Counted from the stretch's first letter, positions 9,661 through 19,371 are shown. The stretch: 29,655 nt of DNA from Coptodactyla brooksi (GCA_033557675.1 JAWQRM010000128.1:1-29655), one strand, 5' to 3'. Translations and numbers: made by a program. Notes: a model not told the origin generated them from the sequence alone.

Positions 9661-9703
9661 GCTCGATGCACGTTTCGCTAACAAAGTTATCATCATCAGG
9701 AGT
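9661..9703 (-). ncRNA. Hammerhead-like motif, minus strand, PLE relic
   Basis: Read on the minus strand: ACTC, the core CTGATGA (9693-9699), TGATAAC-TTT-GTTAGC as stem II with one mismatch, GAAA, then CGTGCATC and GAGC. The core is perfect but stem III is broken (C opposite A) and the cut triplet reads ATC. It is probably inactive or weak. Confidence 0.6.
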
Positions 9704-9724
9704 GATGAAATTCAGTTTTCCATC

Positions 9725-9770
9725 GCTCCCGATGATGCAAACTTGGTTAGCGAAATGGTTAGCGTCGAGC
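9725..9770 (+). ncRNA. Hammerhead-like motif, plus strand, decayed
   Basis: GCTC (9725-9728) and GAGC (9767-9770) still pair as stem I, and GTC (9764-9766) remains. The core reads CCGATGA instead of CTGATGA, stem II has a mismatch, and extra bases sit in stem III. It faces the minus-strand copy at 9661-9703, so the two can also pair with each other as one long inverted repeat. Confidence 0.58.
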
Positions 9771-9850
9771 AGATTTCTTTGTTTTCGAACGGAGGTGACA
9801 ATTGTTTAACTTTGTTAGAAAGCCAAAGGGTCCAAACCTACAACGCTTTT
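9771..9850 (+). mobile_element. PLE tail following the ribozyme relic
   Basis: 'ggaggtgacaattgtttaactttgtta' then 'gaaagccaaagggtccaaacc' is the most complete copy of the PLE tail in this window. Parts recur at 3956, 6618 (inverted), 8392 and 10101 (inverted). Confidence 0.6.
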
Positions 9851-10100
9851 GAAAGGTCTGTGTGAGCTAGAGTTGATATTTTGCTAGAACTTTCTTCCAT
9901 AAATTTATTAAAATCGTAAATACATACTACTACCCAAACATCAATTGTTAATTTTTTGTATACCTGATGTCCGAAAAGTTTGAGTAATGATGTAGAATTC
10001 TAACGAAAGTAAAACCAGGTTTTGACTAAAGAATAATATAGGTTATTATTTTTTAATTAAAAACTACGTAGACATCAATTATTGTTGGAGATTTTTAAAA

Positions 10101-10136
10101 GTTGAGAGTTTGGAACATTTGGCTTTGTAACAAAGT
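10101..10136 (-). mobile_element. PLE tail fragment, minus strand
   Basis: 'gttgagagtttggaacat' followed by 'ttggctttgtaacaaag' nearly matches 6619-6654, where the same sequence ends the left PLE arm. It lies about 250 bp from the plus-strand tail at 9771-9850, in inverted orientation, so the two may be ends of another collapsed inverted PLE pair. Confidence 0.55.
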
Positions 10137-11273
10137 AAAAACGAGGTTACCTTGAAACTTCGTAAAATGAAGTTTAACTGGAAAAGGGTAAACGCAGACA
10201 CTTCTTAGAAATTTTTGGGAAATTTTATCTGTTTTCAATAACTTTCAAACGAAGTACCACATGATATAAGATTGCATTTAAGGTTTTAAAGCTCAACGCG
10301 TATCCCCACAAAGGGTAGGAAAAGGTGTACTTAAGACTTTGGGCATGGTGTACTTAAGTTGTAAATGTTGATATGTTGATATCGTTACAATGCTTATGCT
10401 TTCGATATAATTACTCTTGCTTAATTAGTACTGATAAATGACTTGATAGATTTATTACAGTGTTTATTCTACTAATTATATATTTTTGTTTTAGGTAAGT
10501 CCTTGTTTGATTCGTCAACACCTTCTGTCAACATGCAAGATTAGGAATTCTTGCAATAACCGATCTTTGAACCAATTCAATAAGTAAGGAGAAGAAATCG
10601 TACGTAAAAATAATATTTTCTTATTAACTATTTTGCATTTAGACAATAACCAGTTCTATTGTATTAAATATTAATTCAGCCAGAATAATCATTAAGTCAG
10701 AATAATGAGTTTTTGCTGGTTAACTAAGCAGTCGTTCACAAATAATTGTTCAGTAATAAAAATAAAGAAAAGCTTTTTTTTTTGATTATATTTAAAAGAA
10801 GTAAAATTTAAAATTGAGACGAACTGTACAGGTTCGTCAAAAGTTTTACAAGAGTTTGTAAATGTTGAAGGAGCGCATATTATTGTTACATTACTATTGC
10901 AATTGTGATTAAATTTTATGCAATTACTATACGTTAGTTAAATTACCCATGTCCTACCGCAATATTTCTCTTGGTATGTCCTTTTTGAACAATATTCTTA
11001 ACATTCTATTCTAAGAATTTTTAAAACATCAAAGGAACTTAAGAATATAAAGAAAATCGCAGTTATATATTTGCAGTGATTATATTGGTAACTAAGTTAT
11101 GTTACTCGACATTACTTGATAACACTGTTTATTATCACTTGCTATCAACGATATTTGCATGATACGTTCTAATAATAATGTAATAGCGGCGAAAGTAGAG
11201 TGTTTCAATTTTTCAATTTGTTAACATTTGCACTGATGTTGATATTGTATTGACATTCTTCCCATGATTCTAA
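10137..11273. other. AT-rich, no gene
   Basis: A 12-bp direct repeat GGTGTACTTAAG lies at 10324-10335 and 10348-10359, and GACGAAC/GTTCGTC forms a small hairpin at 10818-10838. No coding similarity was seen. Confidence 0.55.
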
Positions 11274-11519
11274 TTTTTTTTTTCGTTTATTTACAATCTG
11301 TCACAATAAAAGTAATAAGTAAATATTATAACTATCTAAGAAATTAATATTAATATATAAGTGCTCATCAATAGTTAACACTCCTCTTCCAATAATCATA
11401 AACTTAAAAATTAAAATTTAACACTAGTCGAACTGCCTAGTTAAGGAAAACTAATTGCTCGTTTAAACTGTCGCGTTTAAACCTTTTTAAAGTCTGCGTT
11501 TTTCAGGTTTATTACAATA

Positions 11520-12485
11520 TCATTTTGCAGCCAACGGGATAAGATGAACCTTCAATCTCTTGACGTACTTATCCAGCTAGCTCAACACCTTAGACTGAAA
11601 TCTTTCCAATATTTCCACATTGGAGTTGGACGCAGTCCCCTATAACTGTATGCTATATGTCCATACAGGTTTCAAGATGGCTTTGCAAATGAGTAATACT
11701 TTCAAGGGAGAGTTTAGATTTGCCATTAATGAGCCAATACATTTTGTTAAATTTTATATTTAGTTGTTTGTGTTTTGCCCATATGTGGGTTTTCACATTG
11801 GGCACTTGGGCACTTGGCACTTGGGCACATTGGGTATTTCACTCCGACTGTGGTATCTGTTTATTGTTTAGTGTTGTCGGTGGACATGTTTGTTGTCGAA
11901 GTGTAAATGTGACGTGCTTCGATTTCATCTCATTAGCTTGTATTCTCCACTGTTTGAGCCATCTTTGAATACTGTTAAGGTTGTCTTGTAAAAGATTTGT
12001 GGCTACGGCAGGATTGTCATGAGATGCCATTATAGCTGCATCATCATCAAATGTAGCTATTGTAGTAGATATCGAGCTTGGCAGATCAGCTGTATATTTT
12101 ATATTTAACAAGAAAGTGTCTGTCACTCAGGTAAGATTTTAATATGTGGTATACATCATGGAGGAGCCTCTGTTTTATCTTATACAGCAATCCAGGATGC
12201 CATACATTATCGAAAGCCTGTGATATGTCAATAAAGACTGCAGTACAGTATCTCTTTTTCTCTAGGTCACTGTTGATCGTTTGTATTAGCCTATGAACTT
12301 GTTCAATAGTTCCATGCTGTTCTCTAACTCAGAATTGGTGATTTCGAATTATGTTTTTCATTTTCAACAGTGGCCTAATCCTCTTCAGTAATAGCTTCTC
12401 GAAGACTTTTGATATAATTGGCAACAAACTAATGGGTCTATAGGAGCCAGCTTCTTCAAATATTTTTCCTGACTTAATCAACATT
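11520..12485 (-). pseudogene. Jockey-type reverse transcriptase, degraded
   Basis: Motifs in order on the minus strand: SYRPISLLPIISKVFEKLLL (about 12445-12385), NHQF then a stop then EQHGTIEQVHRL, YCTAVFIDISQAFDNVW (catalytic Asp region, about 12245-12195), LKSYLSD, YTADLP, and ATFDDDAAIMAS at about 12060-12025. The usual catalytic FADD reads FDDD here. Between RHFLVK and YTADLP the block with the PQGSVLGPLL motif is missing, an internal deletion near 12105-12125. The C-terminal region continues in other frames (NKMYWLINGKSKLSLES, then DCVQLQ frames) with a GCACTTGG-type repeat at about 11794-11833. The enzyme would have copied the element's RNA at a nicked target, but this copy cannot. Confidence 0.85.
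11794..11833. repeat. Short minisatellite in the Jockey copy
   Basis: Units of 'ggcacttg' and variants repeat about five times (cacattgggcacttgggcac and onward). The array interrupts the expected RT C-terminal reading frame, so it expanded after insertion or disrupted the gene. Confidence 0.7.
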
Positions 12486-12799
12486 GTTATCTGCGCTACT
12501 TTCTATTGGGCAAGAAAATAACTTAACCTCATTGCTGCATTAAACAGGATGGCGAGTAGACTTTAAGCTTTGCCTGGAAATTCCTTTAAAATTTTTCCTT
12601 TTATTTAATCATAGTCAGGTGCACTTTTTGTTTTTAAACTTGTCTGAATAATTTGACTTGCCTCTTTAGTTGTGAATTTACCTATCGGTAAGCCCATTTG
12701 ATAGGGTGCGTCAAGGAATTGAATATTTCATGATCATCGGTAGGCTCAACCGAGGAGAATGGTTGAAGTACCTTCCGAAGTTTCCGTAGTTTTTTTTCT

Positions 12800-13160
12800 A
12801 ATAACTTGAGAACGGAAGTTAACAATAATTGGTGAATGGTCGGATGATAAATCCAAGCATGATTCTGCCCTTAGGTAATTTTTGCTTATGCCATTAACAA
12901 TACAGAAGTCAATCGCGTCTGGAGCTTTCCTTCTATCAGTAGACCAGCATGTTGGTTCTCCTGTAGACAACGGTAGTAAATTCTTTTCTTGCATGGCGAG
13001 ATACAGTTGACGACCCTTAGCAGTAAAAGTATTTCATCTAGATCCCCAAAATGAATGCTTGGCATTAAAGCCCCCTCCTGTAATGAACCTCTTGCCTAGA
13101 GTTTTAAAGAATTTCGTAAATTGTTAATTCTTAATTGTATGTTTGGGAGAATAGACCTAG
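12800..13160 (-). pseudogene. Jockey-type AP endonuclease domain, C-terminal two thirds
   Basis: The minus strand encodes VYSPKHTIKN, FFKTLGKRFITGGGFNAKHS, FWGSR, a stop, KGRQLYLAMQEKNLL, then LSTGEPTCWSTDRRKAPDAI, DFCIVNG and LDLSSDHSPIIV. The motifs GGxxNAKH and SDHSP belong to exonuclease-endonuclease-phosphatase nucleases of Jockey ORF2. The expected D in 'GGDxNAKH' is G here. Two in-frame stops and the absent N-terminal catalytic residues mark a pseudogene. It is colinear with the RT to its left. Confidence 0.85.
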
Positions 13161-13351
13161 AACTATCAAAAGTTAGTGTCCATCGTATCCTGAAGTGCTC
13201 CAAATAGAAAAGTTACATACCAAGATTGACGCATGCTCTCGATAATGATGCAGGTAGGAGAATGGAGTTTTGTGAATGGTACTGGGCGAAATGGGCCGAA
13301 GACCAGCAGCTTCCAAGACGACTAGTTTGGAGCTGTGAGGTCACATTAAAA

Positions 13352-13355
13352 TTAA
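13352..13355. repeat. TTAA target duplication, left
   Basis: TTAA directly precedes CCCTGCTG at 13356. The same tetranucleotide follows the other end at 16935-16938, as expected for a piggyBac-type insertion. Confidence 0.75.
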
Positions 13356-13660
13356 CCCTGCTGTTCTTCTTAGTTTTACTATACACATTGTAGTCCTTCG
13401 GCTCATAGTGACCCGATGTATGCAGGTACAGGAGGATTGTCAAGAATAGCTCAAAATTAATATATTATGATTTTATCACAGTACATAAACGCAAACAACG
13501 ATGAAAAGCAATCTTATTACTTACAAAATAACATTATAATATAAAAAATTATATAAAATATATTATAGTAAAAAATATTACAAACACTAAATCTAAAAAC
13601 AAAAGAGAGAATCTCATAGAGAATATCACATATAAGAGAGAATGTGTATCCAATTATTGC

Positions 13661-13996
13661 CTAATCTTTACACTGATGACAATAATGCACCACAAGAACC
13701 TTCCACAAACATTTCTTACACTTACAACATGTTATACTTGTTTTGTTGTCACATTTTGATGGACTAATATTACATCGTGCTCTTTTATTTTTACTGATTG
13801 CACCAGGTGTAGGTGGTACTGCTCCTTCGCCACGTTGATCTTGATTTTTTGTATTAACGCAGTAGCTTGCTGACGTTTATGTTCGCTTGACATCATATAG
13901 GGAGTTCACAATTTGCTTAACAGCTTGCTGTGTTTTAGCTAAGCTTAATCGTTTCTGTCTTTTAATTTCATGTAAGAGATGTGCAATTTCTTCTTT
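13661..13996 (-). pseudogene. piggyBac-like transposase C-terminus (cysteine-rich domain)
   Basis: The last codons before a stop at 13661-13663 read SKNKRARCNISPSKCDNKTS, then ITCCKCKKC, VVHYC and HQCKD. The spacing of paired Cys and His resembles the zinc-binding domain at the C-terminus of piggyBac transposases, which contacts the terminal repeats. Upstream the frame passes through HEIKRQKRLSLAKTQQAVKQ and a stop (KRT*). The catalytic Asp triad region is not found between here and the right terminus. The call depends partly on context (TTAA and CCC termini). Confidence 0.65.
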
Positions 13997-14355
13997 ATTT
14001 TAAGACAATTTTATGCCTAATTTCCATATGACTAAAATAAATCAATACATAATTTATAAGAAATAATAACTACATGGCTAATTCTTTTTTATTTGCAATC
14101 CTTGAATGTTCAATTCACGCTGAAGGAAATATTTCCAAACATTTTCTTCAGCCAATTTTACGTTCTCAATTTACTCCTAAATTGATTAACGTGTTGCCTA
14201 AACTACCCTCGCGTGTGACCGCAGAGTTGTCCGGCCGCCTCCTGCTGGGACATGCGTGAAAGAAAGAACCATGCAACAGTGATAGAAAACGTGAATTTCG
14301 GTTTCGCAAGCAGATTCTAAAATTGGTACCGCGCATACTAAATAGTAAGTGTTTA

Positions 14356-14378
14356 CATATTTTAACATTTAAAATATG
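14356..14378. repeat. Small perfect hairpin, 10-bp stem, 3-nt loop
   Basis: CATATTTTAA (14356-14365), then CAT, then the reverse complement (14369-14378). It lies inside the piggyBac-like element just left of the pogo insertion. Confidence 0.7.
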
Positions 14379-14443
14379 AATATACAATGCGTAGAGGAAT
14401 GGTATATTGACCCAACCTCGAAAATATATTGAAACGTAGGTGA

Positions 14444-16478
14444 GTGTTTACAATTGCCTCTACAAAATGTCAACAACTATATGGCTCTCTAGTTGGTTTT
14501 AGAAATCAATCATCATACCCAGAAAGTATAAAAAGTAAAAAAACTGAGGAGAAATACTGAAACAATGATTTGTTATTGGCTGTTGAAATAAAAATTGCAC
14601 TTATCGGGTTCCTCTAACTATAACGTTCCTGTGGCAGTAATATATCACAGAATTAAAGGCAGAAAGGTTTCGATGGACAAGATGGGTGGTGGACGTTTAA
14701 CTGCGCTAGGTGATGAAATAGAGGATCAGATAGTTGAGTACTTAAACATTCAAGCGCGTATGGGCTATCCATACAATAAAGAAGAACCTCTCGAATTGGT
14801 TAGAATATATGTTAAAGATATCGATATCAAAACACCCTTTAAAGATGGCCGCCCTGGACAAGACTGGTATTATAGTTTTATGAAGAGACACAAATGTTTA
14901 TGATTCAAAAAACCTGAATACATTCAGAAGGCGAGGAATGTTCAACGCTAACCTGATGTAATCTATAGCTTCTATGAAGAATCAGCCAAAGTTGTACCAG
15001 AGAAAGAAATAAACAGCACTGCATTCGTATTCAATGCTGACGAAAGTGGCTTTGGAAGTGACCCCTCACGTATAGAAGCTATTGATGAAAGAGGTAAGGC
15101 TCTCTCAAGAGATTCTGGTGGTTCCGGCATAGAGTTGACAAGTATGTTGGCTTTCATAGCAGCTGATGGATCGTATTTACCTCCCTTTATTATTTATAAA
15201 AGAGCAGCTGTACAAACTTGTTGGAAATCTGCAAATGCATATCCAGGTACTGTTTATTCAGTGCCCACAAACGAATGGATGGAGGAACCACAATTTTTTA
15301 ATAGGTTCAGTACAGTGTTTCTAAAACGGGTCCAAGACTTGAGAACAACATTCAATTCACCAGAAGAAGAAGCTCTATTGTTATTTGATGGCTATAGAAG
15401 TCGCGTAACCTTTGGATAAATGTGTTTTTGGTCCCGTGAAAACTTGTTGAGAAAAAACCTCATTTCGCTTGGGAAGAAGCACATGGGACACGGAATAGGA
15501 CGGTTGAAGAAAAATAAATTTGCTGAACCTCTCGGAGAAGTGTGAAGCGAAGCGTTTACTGAAAAAAATATACAATCCGCACTTGTCAGTACTGGAATCT
15601 TCCCAGTAAACGCTGACGTCTTTTCCAAAGATGAGTTCAATGCGATGGATCTACAGAGATATGAAGAGAAGGCTCAGAAGGAAATACAAGTGGTAGACAC
15701 TGAAACTAATGAAAACGATGAAATTGTTGCTGACTGACAAAGGATTTTAAGAGCCGCAGGCCAGCACAACTTTTCCAACTCCTGCTCGAGATATCGTAAG
15801 TTTATTCTAATCTGCAATAGTTTCTAATCTGAATGTGGACAATAATAAACCATCTACACTGATCAAAACTGTGACTACAAGATTTAAACAAGCACATTAT
15901 GGTGAGGTTCTCATAAATGATGAAGTAATGGAATGTTTAAAATAAGCAGAACGTTGTTTAAAATGGAATGTTTGAAATAAGGTAGAAAAAGCGAAAGCGA
16001 TGAAGAACAACTCGATGATGAAGCGACAATTAAGAATTCTGATGATGAACTTGATGAAAATCAATGGGCAGAACAAACTCTTAAAGGATAATATTCCAGA
16101 AGTTAAATATTTCCCGCCAGATTGAGAACTCAGTCTGGTAGACCAAGAAATAGTACGACATTCAAATATGTTTCTCGTGTAAATAATGTTGACGAAAGCA
16201 ATAAAGATAATGAAGTTGTTGGCTACAAACAAAGCGATACACTTTCTATGAAATTCCACGAGCAAGCCAACGATAGTTTTTTAACAACATAGAAATGGTA
16301 GAAACCATACTACCCAATTCCAAAATGGTTGTGGAAACAAGAAAAACTATATATGTCTTCCCTGGACTATTTTGGAAAAATAAATGATTTGCATTGTTAC
16401 TTTGAAAATGCTTAATAAAACAAATATATTTTTATGAAGTTTTTACTTTAATTTCTGTGTAGGGGTAATTCTGAACAT
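14444..16478 (+). mobile_element. pogo/Tigger-like DNA transposon nested in the piggyBac-like element
   Basis: The left end GTGTTTACAATTGCCTCTAC (14444-14463) and the right end on the minus strand (ATGTTCAGAATTACCCCTAC, 16459-16478) match at about 16 of 20 positions. They enclose a plus-strand DDE_1-type transposase relic. A third copy of the same terminal motif, GTGTTCACAATTACCCCT, lies at 16581-16598 in direct orientation, so the exact right boundary or a second insertion is unresolved. Confidence 0.7.
14575..16290 (+). pseudogene. pogo-like (CENP-B HTH / DDE_1) transposase, broken
   Basis: The N-terminal part reads VIYHRIKGRKVSMDKMGGGR, then LTALGDEIEDQIVEY and ARMGYPYNKEEPLELVR, an HTH_psq plus CENP-B-type DNA-binding region, then RPGQDWYYSFMKRHKC. 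The catalytic domain follows: VFNADESGFGSDPS (first Asp, about 15035-15065), AADGSYLPPFIIYKRAAVQ, NEWMEEPQFFNRFSTVFLK and ALLLFDGYRS (second Asp, about 15380). At about 15414 the sequence jumps from VTFG to DKCVFGPVK. The block that normally ends in RLQPLD, carrying the third acidic residue, is deleted. C-terminal sequence (NKFAEPLGEV, GIFPVNADVFSKDEFN, RFKQAHYGEVL) continues in shifting frames with stops to about 16290. It cannot be active. Confidence 0.88.
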
Positions 16479-16580
16479 GGCTATACAAACCTGTAGACTA
16501 GCGAAATTGAAATAAATACATAAACTGTTTACAATTCCACCTTAAAACTTCACAATACTAATTAATGGAGAAAGATAGAC

Positions 16581-16598
16581 GTGTTCACAATTACCCCT
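16581..16598 (+). repeat. Extra pogo-type terminal motif
   Basis: GTGTTCACAATTACCCCT closely matches the left pogo terminus and lies 100 bp beyond the right terminus in the opposite orientation to it. It may be the end of a second, lost element or a rearranged terminus. Confidence 0.55.
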
Positions 16599-16755
16599 TT
16601 ATTTGCTAAAGTTTATTTTCAATGGGTTAAATGTAAACTGTCCACAAAAATTAGGAAATTATTTAAACAAATATGGAAACGACTGAGTTGTGCTTCAAGC
16701 ATGTGAAATTATTCCTTTTCGTGAACTAAAACCATAAACTAAGTTTTAGTGAATG

Positions 16756-16900
16756 TTATCTAACATCAAACTGTAAGTTTTCAAAATCGTTTACATTTAC
16801 CCCACCTGACCCTACGTCATTCTCTGAAGAATCATAGTCTGCTTCGGATTTCTCATATATACTGCGTAATAGAGGGTATATGAACCTGATATAGATCGGT
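16756..16900 (-). pseudogene. Possible piggyBac-like transposase N-terminus
   Basis: On the minus strand just inside the right terminus an open frame encodes YEKSEADYDSSENDVGSGG. An acidic, Ser/Asp-rich start is common in piggyBac transposases, and position and strand fit. There is no diagnostic motif, so this is a contextual guess. Confidence 0.3.
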
Positions 16901-16975
16901 TTGGGTTCATATTGACCCAAGGAGCACAGCAGGGTTAAATGATACAACTAACAGCCACAATTGAATTTTAACTGG

Positions 16976-17171
16976 GCACAGGTACTGTAATCGGTGCCGC
17001 TTACTTAAATTTAATGCAGGAATCACTAAGTCAGATGATTATGAAGATTTCCATGGTGAGGACCTTTATTTCCAACAAGATGGAGCGTTGCCAAATTATC
17101 ACCATGATGTAAGGACCAGTCTTAACGAGAACCTGCAAAATAGATGGATCGGGTGAAGAGGCCCCATAGAT
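16976..17171 (+). pseudogene. Tc1/mariner-type DDE transposase, 5' piece of a split copy
   Basis: In shifting frames this stretch reads GTVIGAAYLNLMQES, DYEDFHGEDLYFQQDGALPN, YHHDVRTSLNENLQNRW and RRGPID. YFQQDGAxPxYxxDVR and RWIGRRGPI are typical of an insect Tc1/mariner-type (DDE_3) transposase around its second catalytic Asp. The sequence stops at 17171 and resumes at 19478 with the following motif, so a 2.3-kb element is inserted in it. It abuts the right end of the piggyBac-like element, and the N-terminal half is missing. Confidence 0.82.
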
Positions 17172-17742
17172 TAAGGGAAGGTTGCTTAAATTACATTACA
17201 TTTTTACAAACATGTTTGTAAAATCGCCAGATCGTCTAATATTGTAAAACCAACTTCACTAAACCAAAGTTCAATATTTATGCTATGTTGTATGTATTTT
17301 TATTTCTTTCTAGTTTCAACAGTTTTTATAATATAAATTAAAACCTAATGTGATGTAAGTGGTGCCATTAAGGCGACTGGTTTCCTAAATCGCATTAAGG
17401 GTGTTCCAAATCGCGCTCACATTGAAAATACATAGGGGACACTTGTAAATTGAACAATACAGATTAAGAACTATTCTAATTTATTTATTTCATTCTTTAT
17501 TATTCTTATAATAAATAATAATTGTTTCCTATGATTATAATGTTTGGTATAGCTAGGTAATTGGAATATTATAAACATTTCAAACTGTAAATAAGAACTT
17601 GACTGTTTTATCTAGAGTAACCTACAGTAATTTACTCTATCTCCAGTAAGGAGTAATGAGTACAAAATTAACACATTTTGTTACTCAAAACAATCAAATT
17701 CAAGTAATGCGAAATATTAAAAAGTAAAATAAACAAATATCA

Positions 17743-17805
17743 AAAAATAATACTTAATTCAGAATAGACTATAATATAGTCTATTGTGAATTAAGTATTA
17801 TTTTT
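17743..17805. repeat. Near-perfect palindrome, 31-bp arms, 1-nt centre
   Basis: Arms 17743-17773 and 17775-17805 are complementary at 30 of 31 positions (one G-G mismatch at 17762/17786). This is the longest inverted repeat in the window and lies in the 3' non-coding part of the DDE_1 element. Confidence 0.95.
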
Positions 17806-17822
17806 ATTATATTATTACTATT

Positions 17823-17856
17823 ATATAATACTAATATAATAATATTAGTATTATAT
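17823..17856. repeat. Perfect hairpin, 15-bp stem, 4-nt loop
   Basis: ATATAATACTAATAT (17823-17837) pairs with 17842-17856. It follows the previous palindrome by 17 bp, giving a second double-hairpin like that at 2713-2809. Confidence 0.88.
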
Positions 17857-17919
17857 TATATCAATATTAAAATATACGTTACTTAAATCAGAATAGGACT
17901 AAGATTTGGCCTACAAACA

Positions 17920-18995
17920 CAGTCTATGTTTCTTTACACGTTTGGCACTGAAAACGACGAGTGTATTTTTTTTTGTTAAACTATATCCTGTTGATTTTCT
18001 TCACAACTAGAACAAAATCAACTTGAATCTACATTGGATGACAACTTTAATTTTTTCTTGTGGATGGTAGGCCTATTTTTAGTAGGCAGCTTAGGCTTAT
18101 TGCCAGTTTTTTCTGTCTTCTCTCTTCAAATTTGTCTTTGTAAGCATTCGAAGTAAGCAGTTCGACTTTCTTCTTAATTGTTTAGTCTTGTCACAGGCTG
18201 GGAAGAATATTGAACTCAATGTTCTGCCCCGAGATATTTAGATTTCTACTAGTAGTAGAAGGTCCTGGTTCCGGTGAGCTCGTTGACAATATTAATTCCT
18301 GTCTTTTGTCATTTAGATATCACAATGGCTCAATTCTTGATTATTCTATTACTGTAAAAACTAAATTGCTTAGAACAAAATCCGAGCCCGAAAATACGTT
18401 ACGATCTAAAGCCAGATTTCTGTTGCCTTGAACCCCTGTATAGCATTTATTTCCTGGTAGTTGCAATAATATAATTCCGTTGTCCTTCGCCAGGTGAATT
18501 GTTTCCAAATTTTTTGAATGTGTAAAAGAATTTTTTGTTGATGTGAAAGCTTAACGTGAGAAATATACTGCTTCATCCACTTTACGAATAAATCCGAATT
18601 GATATAGCTGATTTCGAAATTTCTACAACGCTGCCGGGGGGTACACCAGTTCTAAGGGATGGATGCCACCTTTTTAAAATATCAAGTTCACCACTAGCTA
18701 TTGCTCCTACTTGGTGCTTACCTTTCTGTGCCTTTATAGATTTCTTCTGTACGGTGGGGTAACCAGACTTGTCAACATTATATCATCAATCATTATATCA
18801 AGCACGCCAAAGAACTCTCACACATTCCCCTTATTTAACCCCTTAGCTTAAGCTATTGACACATTTTCTGGTTGTCTAAGGCTTAAATTAGGATTCAGTT
18901 TCATAAATAAGGATTGGCCTCTAAAACCTGGTGGCTAATTTCCATACATCACTGATGGTCAGACCAAACATTGCTTCTTCAAATTACAAGATAAC
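17920..18995 (-). pseudogene. DDE_1 (pogo/jerky-type) transposase, broken
   Basis: Minus-strand fragments in order: EAMFGLTISDVWKLATRF (about 18990-18935), NPNLSLRQPENVSIA followed by a stop, GNV and EFFGVLD, NVDKSGYPTVQKK (the catalytic NVDETG region), AQKGKHQVGAIASGE, RTGVPPGSVVEISKSA, and near the C-terminus KVELLTSNAYKDKFEERRQK. These are landmarks of the CENP-B-like DDE_1 transposases found in insects. Blocks between SGE and RTG, and the region with the LLLLDGH and LQPLD motifs, are missing or unreadable. Stops and frameshifts are frequent. The transposase belonged to the surrounding 17181-19474 element. Confidence 0.8.
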
Positions 18996-19090
18996 ATTTA
19001 CCAGTTCGTTTTCTATTTCGATTAGTAGTATTGTTAATGTAGCATTTATCAAAGGAGTAACCTGAAAGAATACAAATAGACGTATATTAC

Positions 19091-19145
19091 ATCTCAAATC
19101 GCGCCGGTGTGATTTGAGAAACCCAGTGGTGGTGCGATTTAAGAG
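19091..19145. repeat. Subterminal AAATCGC repeat cluster
   Basis: CTCAAATC (19093-19100) and GATTTGAG (19111-19118) form a hairpin, and GGTGCGATTTAAG follows at 19131. All are variants of the motif found at both ends of the 2.3-kb transposon. Confidence 0.7.
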
Positions 19146-19371
19146 ACAACGCCATTTCGTAATGCATGTTTCATTATAACTTCTATTAGCAAACAACAAA
19201 AAATATATGCATGTGTATGTTCCTTACATAGAGGTGGAATGGTATGATATGATAAGACAAAAATTGTTGCACTCAGCTTCACTACAGGACGTTAGAACAA
19301 CGACAGAATAATTAAATCACAGTATAGAAATTCCTTTACTCGCGCCCAACTCGCTGAATACAAGAATTGTT

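Larger units (their letters stand above)
11274..13165 (-). mobile_element. Jockey-clade non-LTR retrotransposon, 5'-truncated
   Basis: Reading the minus strand, AP-type endonuclease sequence (13160 to about 12800) is followed by reverse transcriptase (about 12485 to 11520), then a 3' region ending in 'attgtaaataaacg' and an A run (T run 11274-11283 on the plus strand). That order and tail are those of a Jockey ORF2. ORF1 and the endonuclease N-terminus are missing. I found no clear target-site duplication. Frameshifts, stops and an internal deletion show that the copy is dead. Confidence 0.85.
13356..16934 (-). mobile_element. piggyBac-like element, about 3.6 kb, with a nested pogo element
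   Basis: The left end reads CCCTGCTGTTCTTCTT and the right end on the minus strand reads CCCTGCTGTGCTCCTT: inverted repeats of about 17 bp starting with CCC, each next to TTAA. That is the piggyBac superfamily signature. A minus-strand cysteine-rich C-terminus near the left end fits a transposase transcribed from right to left. Most of the transposase is gone or replaced by the pogo insertion at 14444-16478. The right end also holds an internal imperfect palindrome around TTGGGTTCATATTGACCCAA. Confidence 0.78.

Noticed and set aside
15381..15640. Two overlapping minus-strand frames opposite the pogo transposase
   Set aside because: They are shadows of the plus-strand transposase reading (LGKKHMGHGIGRLKKNKFAE).
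16040..16060. Hammerhead core CTGATGA in the pogo gene
   Set aside because: It is part of an Asp/Glu-rich coding stretch with no stem II or GAAA.
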